From UBA5448 sp045536965 (GTDB taxonomy: Bacteria > Bacillota > Clostridia > Oscillospirales > SIG627), in the NCBI GenBank assembly GCA_045536965.1, contig JAZSON010000016.1:1-12571 (forward strand): a stretch of 12,571 nucleotides of DNA. The letters are read 5' to 3'. The notes under the pieces were generated by a model that did not search any database, was not told where the DNA came from, and saw only the letters and a list, made by a program, of their open reading frames with translations. This document shows, in pieces, positions 1 to 6,558 of this stretch; within the stretch, counting starts at the first letter, position 1, and the number at the start of each line of letters is the position of its first letter. The position numbers and the translations under genes are program-made.

Positions 1-1641
1 GCCAGAGTTTCCTGTAAGAGCATCGTTTTGAAAAACAACACCTTCCTTTGCGGCGGCGATCTTTTCGAGGCCAAGGGTATTCCGCTGAGCGCCGTGGTTG
101 AAAACAACCTTTTCGCTTACGGCGAGAATATGTATCTTGACCGCTTGGATGAAGTCAATTCGGTGGACAGCGCTGTTTATGATAGTGAACGTGTCAGCAT
201 CAAATCAAACGTATATAACATTCTTGCGCCCAAGGTGATGAGCAAATCCTCCAAGGGTCTTTCGGATGACGGCGTTTCGCTCACCGCATACACCCCCGTG
301 GTCAAAGAGGCGGTGAAGGTGAATGTCACTCCCGTGAAAATGACGGTTGTTTCGGCCAGCTATTATCCGACCGAAACCGATGCGCCTTACTTTACCCTCA
401 AGGATATGACCACATACAGCGATAACCTTTTAAAAAGCTTTGCCAAAGAGTCCATCAACACTATTTTGAAGGGCATTGGCGGCTATACCAACTATTTGAC
501 CTATCTGGATCAAGAGAACATCATTTCTCAGGTTGTAGACGGCCAGACCTACGGCGCGACTGCCGATGAAAGAGGTCAGGTCGGCGGCGGTGTCGGCTAT
601 CATCAGATCTTCACCGAAAAGGATGCCACTGTGGTGGTCAGAACCAAAGGTGAATTGGTTTCGGCGGTGAAAAGCGCCAAAGACGGTGACATCATTTATG
701 TCCATGAGGATGCCCGCATCGACCTTTCGGATGCGCAGGAAAATAAGATGACCGTTCTTCTGATCAACAAGAAGATCACCCTTTGCTCCAACCGCGGCTA
801 TGTCCGCGAGGATGGAAGCGTATCGACGGGCGGCGTATTGATGTCTACTGCGCTGACCTCGTCGGGTATGATCGCTCTGACGGCAGAGGGCGCGAGATTG
901 ACGGGCTTGACCATCTACGGTCCCGACCCCGCAACCCACGTTTCCCACCACCGCCACGCCTTCTCGCAAGGCAACTTCCCGCCCTGCGATCACCATGCAG
1001 AAGGCGACCTTGACCACGCTTATTACTACAACCTGCAGCCTACCTACGGTGTTTCGGTTACTGCCGACAACGTAGAGATTGATAACTGTGAGGTTTCGGG
1101 TTTCTCGGGTTCTGCCATTGGTCTGAATGCGCACGACGGTGTTGAAAGCCGCGGCATTCAGATTCACCACAACTATATTCACCACAACCAGTTAAACGGC
1201 TTGGGTTACGGTGTGGCTCACTCTATGGCATACAGTGTCGTTTCCCATAACCTCTTTAACTACAACCGCCACTCCATCGCCGGTACGGGCGCTGCCAACA
1301 GCGGTTATATTGCCCATAACAACATTGAAATGGGTGACTCCCTTTCTACCTACTTTGATATGCACGGCGGTAAAGACCGCGGCGACGGTACCGATACGGC
1401 GGGTGAATATTGCTACATTTTCAACAACACCTATCTCGGTACCCATGATCCTTATAACCTCCGCGGACGCGCTACCAAGGACAGACTCTTTAACTACAAC
1501 GTGGTTTATCAGTCTCGCGCTTCTTACGGCACCAAGCTTACGCATAACCACTACGGCGCGGATGAACTTTTGGATAACGTAAAGATCGGCTCGAATATCT
1601 GGGGCATCGATAACGGTAAAGGCAAGGTTGAAAACTGGTAA
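1..1641 (+). CDS. Right-handed parallel beta-helix (pectate-lyase-like) protein, 5' partial
   Basis: The reading frame is open from base 1, so the gene is cut by the left edge; the TTG at 28 is just an internal codon. 546 residues are visible. The first ~60 (NNTF, VENNLF, IKSNVYNI) look like the last rungs of one beta-helix. A linker follows, then a second helix opens near nt 640 with the typical start (ELVSAVKSAKDGDIIYV), continuing with NRG and GLTIYGPD signatures. Asn/His-rich rungs (IHHNYIHHN, NLFNYNRHSIAGTG, FDMHGGKDRGDGT) are the conserved core of a bacterial beta-helix family that I recognise but cannot tie to a characterised enzyme. Such proteins usually bind or cleave polysaccharides outside the cell; a signal peptide would lie off the window. 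A His-rich insert (nt 937-1017) could bind metal. The fold is well supported; lyase activity is inference. It ends at a hairpin pair facing the convergent operon. Confidence 0.85.
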   Translation, partial: ARVSCKSIVLKNNTFLCGGDLFEAKGIPLSAVVENNLFAYGENMYLDRLDEVNSVDSAVYDSERVSIKSNVYNILAPKVMSKSSKGLSDDGVSLTAYTPVVKEAVKVNVTPVKMTVVSASYYPTETDAPYFTLKDMTTYSDNLLKSFAKESINTILKGIGGYTNYLTYLDQENIISQVVDGQTYGATADERGQVGGGVGYHQIFTEKDATVVVRTKGELVSAVKSAKDGDIIYVHEDARIDLSDAQENKMTVLLINKKITLCSNRGYVREDGSVSTGGVLMSTALTSSGMIALTAEGARLTGLTIYGPDPATHVSHHRHAFSQGNFPPCDHHAEGDLDHAYYYNLQPTYGVSVTADNVEIDNCEVSGFSGSAIGLNAHDGVESRGIQIHHNYIHHNQLNGLGYGVAHSMAYSVVSHNLFNYNRHSIAGTGAANSGYIAHNNIEMGDSLSTYFDMHGGKDRGDGTDTAGEYCYIFNNTYLGTHDPYNLRGRATKDRLFNYNVVYQSRASYGTKLTHNHYGADELLDNVKIGSNIWGIDNGKGKVENW

Positions 1642-1650
1642 AAATTTATA

Positions 1651-1689
1651 CACAAAAGACAGTGTGAAATTCACACTGTCTTTTTGTGT
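1651..1689. terminator. Intrinsic terminator hairpin, probably bidirectional
   Basis: A near-perfect stem GACAGTGTGAA (1658-1668) / TTCACACTGTC (1670-1680) is extended by AAAA/TTTT and CAC/GTG arms. A T5 run (1681-1685) follows on the + strand, ten bases after the beta-helix stop codon. In the minus direction the hairpin is also followed by a T-rich stretch, so it can back up the terminator of the convergent operon. Confidence 0.85.
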
Positions 1690-1694
1690 AAATG

Positions 1695-1732
1695 AAAAGG
1701 CGCAACCAGTCCGGATTGGTTGCGCCTTTTTT
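1695..1732. terminator. Second intrinsic terminator hairpin, bidirectional
   Basis: The stem AAAAGGCGCAACCA (1695-1708) pairs with TGGTTGCGCCTTTT (1717-1730), closing a short loop and ending in T6 on the + strand. In the minus direction it is followed by TTTT. It lies six bases past the stop codon of the DUF4838 gene, so it is the first terminator met by the minus-strand operon and the second met by the beta-helix transcript. Confidence 0.87.
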
Positions 1733-1738
1733 GCGGGA

Positions 1739-3643
1739 TTATTTCAAGTAATAGCTGTAGAAATAATAATCAAAGTAGGGGGCGAGGTATCTTTCGCGCA
1801 GACCGAAATCGCGGCGGAACACATCCGAAACTTCGTTTGCCTCGTTTAATTTTCCAACCGATTGGAGGGCGCGCATTTTGGCATAATAGCTGCAAAGATC
1901 GGCGTGGTCGGAAAGGAGCTGCCATGCAACGCTTTGCACGCGGTATTTTTGCACGCGGCTTGCTTGGATGGTGGGGCGGTAATCGGTAAGCACTTTTTCA
2001 ATTTTTTCAAGATCTGCGGTGACATCGGGATTGAAGTAGCGGTGAATGTTTTTATCTTTGGAGTCATTGCCCGACATATATTCAAAGTGGCAGAGGGCTG
2101 AAAGGGTGTCAAGATATGCCACAACCTCTTTCCAATTCTCACCGTAGGCATGGGAGAAATAGTCCTCGGTCAACCCTTCAAAGGTAACGGAGGAATCAAA
2201 CAAAGTTTCACCGTAAACATAGAAGGCAAAGCCGTTGGGGAAGAAGCTTCTTTGTGAACCGTCCTGAATCATGCCGTGAATACCGCATTTTTTTAGGGCT
2301 TTTACGTCATCGAATATAAGTTTGCCAAGGTAACGGTGGCCGAAATCATACACCTGATGTCTCCAAAAATGATATTCATAGGCACAGCAGTCGCCGCTGT
2401 AAATCTTTTTCCATTCCTCCAGGTAGGCAAGACAAGCCGACATGGATTCGGGGTTTGTAAGCTTGTTGCGGATATAGGGAGTAAGCTTGGAGGGATCGGG
2501 CTTTTCGCCGTAGGTTTCGGAATAGGAACGGAAAATGGGGGCAAAGAGCATGGAATAGCGGGAGGAGTTGTTGATCTTTTCCATGATGGGGGGCCAGAAG
2601 GTATCAACATAGACGATAAAGACCAACTGATTGCTCAGGTTGCGGCGGGTCATTTCATCGTCGATTTCGTTGAGAAGAATGACATACCAGTCGGAAGCGG
2701 TTTTCTTTTGACATTCCTTGCATTCGCAATGGTTATTCCAGCCGTCGGCAAGCCAGATGTGGAGAAAATCAACATGGCTGTTGATGGCGGCATAGTCGGC
2801 GATATGGTTTACAATGCGGCGTCTTGCCTCGGGGTTGGACATGCAGGCGTTGGTGTTGAGAACACATTGGTAAAGGCCGCGCTCACCGCCAACTTCGGCA
2901 AGAAACGATCTTTGTTCCTCGGTAACAGGGGGCGGATTTGTTCTGTCCCAACCCGATGTGGTATCGATGTCAAAGGCCGATGCCATCCAGCCGTGTCCCA
3001 TATCGTGATACTGCAGTCCGCGTTTTTTGATTTCACATTCGCACTGCCGTTTCCATTGCAAAACCGTGTCGGTTGTGATGGGTTCGGGGGGAATGACGGG
3101 ATTTTCCTTGTGGTTATAGAAGTTAATATAGTAATAGTAGGGGATGTCAAATTCCTGCATAAAGATGTTTAAGCCGATCTTGGGGGTAAAGTCGATGGCA
3201 TCGATCATGCTGCTTTGATATTCTCCGCCCTCGTTGCATTGGCCGCGGTAACGATGGTCGGCCATTTTGCGGTACTTAATGGGTACGATATCTTTTATGG
3301 GGATGAATTCGCCGTCAACACCCGGGAAAAGCCAACGGCAGCCGTTTTCTCTCAAATATCGGTAAACGGCAAGAAGCACCGAGCGGTGGTTGGAGCCTGC
3401 AATGATACCGCCCTTTTCATCGGTGTCGATATATACGACATCGTCGAGGTTTTTGTCCGCCGCTTCGTCGCAGGGGATGGAGAAATCGTCCATCAGACCA
3501 AGACGGAAGCCGTCTTTGGCATTGGGCGCATAGGAAATGGTGATCTCACCGACCCGCGGCATCATCATGCGCAGATATTTTTTGAGTTCTTCGGCGGCAA
3601 AATCAATGGTGGGATGTGAGGTGATTTTGTAAATGGCGTACAT
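1739..3643 (-). CDS. DUF4838 domain protein, glycoside-hydrolase-like (alpha-glucuronidase-type architecture)
   Basis: 634 residues. Residues 1-120 resemble the small alpha/beta domain that precedes the barrel in GH67/GH20-type enzymes (AAEELKKYLRMMMPR; then a GSNHRSVLLAVYRYLRENGCRW segment). The central part carries the DUF4838 hallmark: HIWLADGWNNHCECKEC at ~295-311 (Cys306, Cys308, Cys311), then SDWYVILLNEI. A conserved-looking HDMGHGW lies at 213-219. DUF4838 proteins are common in polysaccharide-degrading bacteria and are predicted glycosidases; the substrate is unknown. The ATG is preceded by GGAGG (3651-3655) at 7-base spacing. An in-frame TAA seven codons upstream excludes a missed signal peptide, so the protein is probably cytoplasmic and may act on imported oligosaccharides (inference). 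It is the second gene of an operon, 18 bp after the GLUG gene. Confidence 0.82.
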   Translation of the reverse strand: MYAIYKITSHPTIDFAAEELKKYLRMMMPRVGEITISYAPNAKDGFRLGLMDDFSIPCDEAADKNLDDVVYIDTDEKGGIIAGSNHRSVLLAVYRYLRENGCRWLFPGVDGEFIPIKDIVPIKYRKMADHRYRGQCNEGGEYQSSMIDAIDFTPKIGLNIFMQEFDIPYYYYINFYNHKENPVIPPEPITTDTVLQWKRQCECEIKKRGLQYHDMGHGWMASAFDIDTTSGWDRTNPPPVTEEQRSFLAEVGGERGLYQCVLNTNACMSNPEARRRIVNHIADYAAINSHVDFLHIWLADGWNNHCECKECQKKTASDWYVILLNEIDDEMTRRNLSNQLVFIVYVDTFWPPIMEKINNSSRYSMLFAPIFRSYSETYGEKPDPSKLTPYIRNKLTNPESMSACLAYLEEWKKIYSGDCCAYEYHFWRHQVYDFGHRYLGKLIFDDVKALKKCGIHGMIQDGSQRSFFPNGFAFYVYGETLFDSSVTFEGLTEDYFSHAYGENWKEVVAYLDTLSALCHFEYMSGNDSKDKNIHRYFNPDVTADLEKIEKVLTDYRPTIQASRVQKYRVQSVAWQLLSDHADLCSYYAKMRALQSVGKLNEANEVSDVFRRDFGLRERYLAPYFDYYFYSYYLK

Positions 3644-3661
3644 ATCACTTCCTCCGTTTGT

Positions 3662-5269
3662 TTATTTGAGCGGGGTAGGCTTGTTTTTACGGATGTAAAT
3701 GACCGTGGAAACAAAGGCAAGCGAAAGGGCGATGATGAAATAGACCCAAACGGTGTAATGGGTATCCTCGGCGGGAATGATCACGATTTCTTTTTCGCCG
3801 CAGATTTTGCAGGTGTATCTAATACCGCCTTCTACGCCCGGCCCCGCTTCCCGCAGGATTTCTCCTTCGTCGCGATCGTGGTTGACACAGATGACTTCGA
3901 TGTTTGCCACGTCGGTGAGAATTTCACTGCTTTTGCCGCTGCTTTTCATGTGGGAGGTGACGGAGCAAAAGGCTGTGTGTTTGCCGCCGTTTTCGTAGGA
4001 AAGGGAGGAGGGAAGATAGAAAACGCGCCCCGTTGCCCCCTCAACTTCTTTGCCGTCGAGATACCAGCGGTAGGTGTAAGCGCAGCCTGAATTTTGGAGC
4101 ACTTCGACCTCTAATTTGCCGTAGATGCGGCCGAGGGTGAGAGAAATGTTGCCGGGTTGACGGGAAAGGACGGGCGGCGCCGCTTGGATATATACGAGGA
4201 TGGGTAAATGACCGTCATCCGACCAAGGGGCGAAATCTTCATGGGAATCGATCGGAAGATTGAGCGCCGAAACGAGAGCATCGCCGTAAATAAGGGTGGT
4301 GTCGTCGGTAGGCTTGAGGGAGAGGTCGGCATCAAATTTACCGATGGACTGGGCGTTTTTACCGATGGATTCATCGACACCGCGGACGGTTTTCTTTTCA
4401 ATGTTGTTGATCTTGATTTCTTTTTCGGCATCCCAGTAGCAACCGTTGACGGTGCTTTGGTTGAAAACACGGCCGATACAGGCGGCGGTGAAAATTTCGG
4501 CAACGTTTGGCGCTGCCGCCGAAAGAGAGGCGGAGGAAAAGCCGTTGATCAGTTCGCCGTCATCCAAGAGGGCGACCATGCCGCCGCAATAAATTCGACC
4601 CGTGCAGGCGGCGGCGAGAGAACCGACGGTGTAAACGTTCAACAGGCGGCTGTTTTGTGTCATGCCGCAGAGCAGACCGAGGAAAAGCTCATCGTCGGAC
4701 GCCAGTGTGGCGTGAATATTGCCCGAGAAAGAGACGTTTAAGAGGATGGATTGTTCCGAGATGCCGCAGATGCCGCCGACGTAGAGGGGGGAAGTAGCCG
4801 AGGAACGCCAAACGAATTGGCTGGCGGATACCTTGGTGTGGGAGATGGTGGCGCCGTCGATTCGACCGAACAGTCCCGCGGGGGCAGATAAACCGTCGTC
4901 TGTGTAAACACGGAGTCCTTGGATAGAAAAGCCTGCGCCGTTGAAGATGCCGCGGAAAGGATGGGTTTGGTTTCCGATGGGGGTCCAATAATAAGCGCTG
5001 ACATCGATGTCGTTTTCAAGGGTAACGGTTTTGCCCGCGAAATTGTCGGGGGTACATCCGTTGAGCCCGCCTACCTCGGAGGCAAGCCAGGCAAGCGCTT
5101 CGGCGGTGGAAATGGTGACGTTGCCGCTGCTGTCCTCGGTGTATCCTGCGGGATATTTGGTAACAGCCTCGCTCCAGTATGTCGGGGACGTTTCCTCGGC
5201 GTGGACACCGAGAGGGAGTAAAAACAGCAGTGCGAGAAGCACGCCGAGAGTTGATTTTAACAGTTTCAT
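3662..5269 (-). CDS. Secreted, membrane-anchored GLUG-repeat / Ig-like surface protein
   Basis: 535 residues. A clear Sec signal peptide (1-24, cleavage after VHA) precedes a GLUG-type beta-solenoid (about 50-290). This shows repeated turns such as PFRGIFNGAGFSIQGL, AGLFGRI and VGGICGI, and ends in a CYWD motif. An Ig-like domain follows (about 365-460) with two Cys (396, 435) placed for a disulfide. Next is a short zinc-ribbon-like module with Cys461, His464, Cys487 and Cys490, common near the C terminus of Clostridia surface proteins. The end is a transmembrane helix (about 507-525) and a Lys/Arg-rich tail, with no LPXTG. The protein is therefore probably held in the membrane with its body outside. 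The ATG has GGAGG (plus-strand 5275-5279) at 5-base spacing. It is first in the operon; its neighbour suggests a role in carbohydrate binding or cell-surface attachment, which is inference. Confidence 0.83.
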   Translation of the reverse strand: MKLLKSTLGVLLALLFLLPLGVHAEETSPTYWSEAVTKYPAGYTEDSSGNVTISTAEALAWLASEVGGLNGCTPDNFAGKTVTLENDIDVSAYYWTPIGNQTHPFRGIFNGAGFSIQGLRVYTDDGLSAPAGLFGRIDGATISHTKVSASQFVWRSSATSPLYVGGICGISEQSILLNVSFSGNIHATLASDDELFLGLLCGMTQNSRLLNVYTVGSLAAACTGRIYCGGMVALLDDGELINGFSSASLSAAAPNVAEIFTAACIGRVFNQSTVNGCYWDAEKEIKINNIEKKTVRGVDESIGKNAQSIGKFDADLSLKPTDDTTLIYGDALVSALNLPIDSHEDFAPWSDDGHLPILVYIQAAPPVLSRQPGNISLTLGRIYGKLEVEVLQNSGCAYTYRWYLDGKEVEGATGRVFYLPSSLSYENGGKHTAFCSVTSHMKSSGKSSEILTDVANIEVICVNHDRDEGEILREAGPGVEGGIRYTCKICGEKEIVIIPAEDTHYTVWVYFIIALSLAFVSTVIYIRKNKPTPLK

Positions 5270-5316
5270 ATATACCTCCGCAATTTTGCAGATATTGTCA
5301 TTTTATAGTTATAATC

Positions 5317-5345
5317 ATTATATCATATATATGTGCCGCTGTCAA
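5317..5345 (-). promoter_or_regulatory. Sigma-A promoter of the GLUG-DUF4838 operon
   Basis: Read on the minus strand, TTGACA (5345-5340) and TATAAT (5322-5317) are both exact consensus and separated by 17 bases. The predicted transcript starts near 5310, giving a leader of about 40 nt before the ATG at 5269. No operator repeat is obvious inside it. Confidence 0.85.
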
Positions 5346-5357
5346 TTCGTTTGACTC

Positions 5358-5386
5358 TTTACATACGGTGTGGGTTGTGTTAAAAT
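5358..5386 (+). promoter_or_regulatory. Sigma-A promoter of the lactonase gene
   Basis: TTTACA (5358-5363), a 17-base spacer and TAAAAT (5381-5386), with an extended -10 TG at 5378-5379. Predicted transcription starts near 5393. This places the in-frame ATG at 5385 inside the promoter and favours 5409 as the true start codon. Its -35 box lies only 12 bp from the -35 box of the divergent operon. Confidence 0.75.
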
Positions 5387-5408
5387 GCAAGGGAAAGGTG
5401 GAGTAGCG

Positions 5409-6362
5409 ATGAAACCGATGGATCTGTGGGTATCCTCCCGCGCGAAAGATGGCGGTATTTACCGTGTCAGGTACGACAAGGATGGGATCACACCCGTCTT
5501 TTTTACCCCTGCGCCCTATCCTTCTTATTTTGTGCGCGAGGGACAAAAGCTGTTTTTATTATGCAATGTTGCCATGGGAGGGGCAGAGTCGGATATTTTG
5601 ACCTCCTTTGATTTGGAGGACGGGGATATTCTCGGCACGCGCGGTCGGGATTTTCAGACAAAAGGCATCTCCTCCTGCCATCTGTGCGCATGGAAGGGAG
5701 AAATTTACGTTACCAGCTATGTCAGCGGCAATTTGTTTAAGACGCCCGACTGCTATCTCTATCATACGGGGAGCGGTCCCCATCCCAACCAAGCATCTCC
5801 CCATCCCCATTGCGTTTGTCCCAAGCCTGATGGAAAATATCTGCTTGTTGCCGATTTGGGGACCGATCGCATCACCCTTTACACACCGGATCTGCGGGAG
5901 GTGTCTTTTGCTTCGGTGCCGTCGGGACACGGCGCGCGACACCTGACCTTTATGGGGGAAAATACCCTCTTTTGTGTCAATGAGCTTGCTTCGACCGTGA
6001 CGGTGTTTTTCTATGAAAACGGAAAACTTGCGCCCGTGCAGACGGTGTCCACCCTTCCAAAGGGGTATAGCGGTGAAAGCTATGCGGGGGCAATCCGCGC
6101 ATCGGAGGGGAAAATTTACGTTTCCAACCGCGGTCACAATTCGGTGGCACAGCTTGTCTTTTCGGGAGGAAAGCTTTCCCTTTCCGCTCTTTGTTCCTGT
6201 GGGGGAGATTTTCCGCGGGATATTTATGTTTGCGGTGAGAATATCTTTTGCGCCAATCAAAACAGCGACAATCTGACCCTTTTGAAGGTAAAAGGCGAAA
6301 ATCTTTCTTTGACCGATGCTTCCTTGGCTCTTCGTTGTCCGATGTGCATATTGTCGCTATAA
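5409..6362 (+). CDS. Lactonase-family seven-bladed beta-propeller (6-phosphogluconolactonase-like)
   Basis: 317 residues from the ATG at 5409, which has a GGTGGAG Shine-Dalgarno (5397-5403) at 5-base spacing; longer in-frame starts would fall in the promoter. The protein shows the repeating blade motifs of the YbhE/Pgl-type lactonase family (Pfam Lactonase): HPNQASPHPHC and LVADLGTDRITLY (147-158), HGARHLTF (174-181), NELASTVTVF, YVSNRGHNSVA (237-247), GDFPRDI and CANQNSDNLTLLKV. The family hydrolyses 6-phosphogluconolactone in the oxidative pentose phosphate pathway, but other members act on other lactones. Length is close to E. coli Pgl (331). No signal peptide, so cytosolic. It has 13 Cys, including a CVC, a CSC and a C-terminal CPMC. 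No pentose-phosphate neighbours are present, so the exact substrate stays open. Single-gene transcript. Confidence 0.83.
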   Translation: MKPMDLWVSSRAKDGGIYRVRYDKDGITPVFFTPAPYPSYFVREGQKLFLLCNVAMGGAESDILTSFDLEDGDILGTRGRDFQTKGISSCHLCAWKGEIYVTSYVSGNLFKTPDCYLYHTGSGPHPNQASPHPHCVCPKPDGKYLLVADLGTDRITLYTPDLREVSFASVPSGHGARHLTFMGENTLFCVNELASTVTVFFYENGKLAPVQTVSTLPKGYSGESYAGAIRASEGKIYVSNRGHNSVAQLVFSGGKLSLSALCSCGGDFPRDIYVCGENIFCANQNSDNLTLLKVKGENLSLTDASLALRCPMCILSL

Positions 6363-6435
6363 ACTTTTTGTGAAATGTGACAAAAGCGATCGGGTTTATT
6401 TTGCAGAGTGATATTTTTTTCTGTACAATATGCAA

Positions 6436-6459
6436 AAAACAGCACTTCGGTTTTGTTTT
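6436..6459 (+). terminator. UUCG-tetraloop hairpin, probable terminator of the lactonase gene
   Basis: AAAACAGCAC (6436-6445), a TTCG loop closed by C-G, and GTTTTGTTTT (6450-6459) form a 10-pair stem with one mismatch and one wobble. The U-rich 3' arm would be the release tract. It lies 74 bases after the lactonase stop and 15 bases upstream of the next promoter. The mismatch and lack of a separate U-tract keep the call moderate. Confidence 0.5.
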
Positions 6460-6474
6460 AAATATACATTTATA

Positions 6475-6503
6475 TTGACTTTTTGCGGTTGTTTTGCTAT
6501 ACT
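6475..6503 (+). promoter_or_regulatory. Sigma-A promoter of the DUF1538-PII operon
   Basis: TTGACT (6475-6480) and TATACT (6498-6503) are separated by 17 bases, each with one mismatch to consensus. Predicted transcription starts near 6510, giving a leader of about 50 nt that ends in a very strong GGGGGGAGGG site. Confidence 0.78.
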
Positions 6504-6558
6504 TCTCAGTGGTTTGTTTTTATGTTTTGAACTAAAAACAGCGGGGGGAGGGTAAAAG

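Noticed and set aside
2336..3172. 278-codon frame on the + strand opposite the DUF4838 gene
   Set aside because: It is the antisense of a well-supported gene, lacks a ribosome-binding site and shows no recognisable domain.
6364..6386. Hairpin just after the lactonase stop as terminator
   Set aside because: The stem is seven A/T-rich pairs with a bulge and has no T-tract after it; too weak to call.
6401..6429. Second upstream promoter for the DUF1538 operon (TTGCAG-N17-TACAAT)
   Set aside because: The -35 box matches only three of six positions and a terminator-like hairpin follows before the gene; the downstream promoter at 6475-6503 is clearly better.
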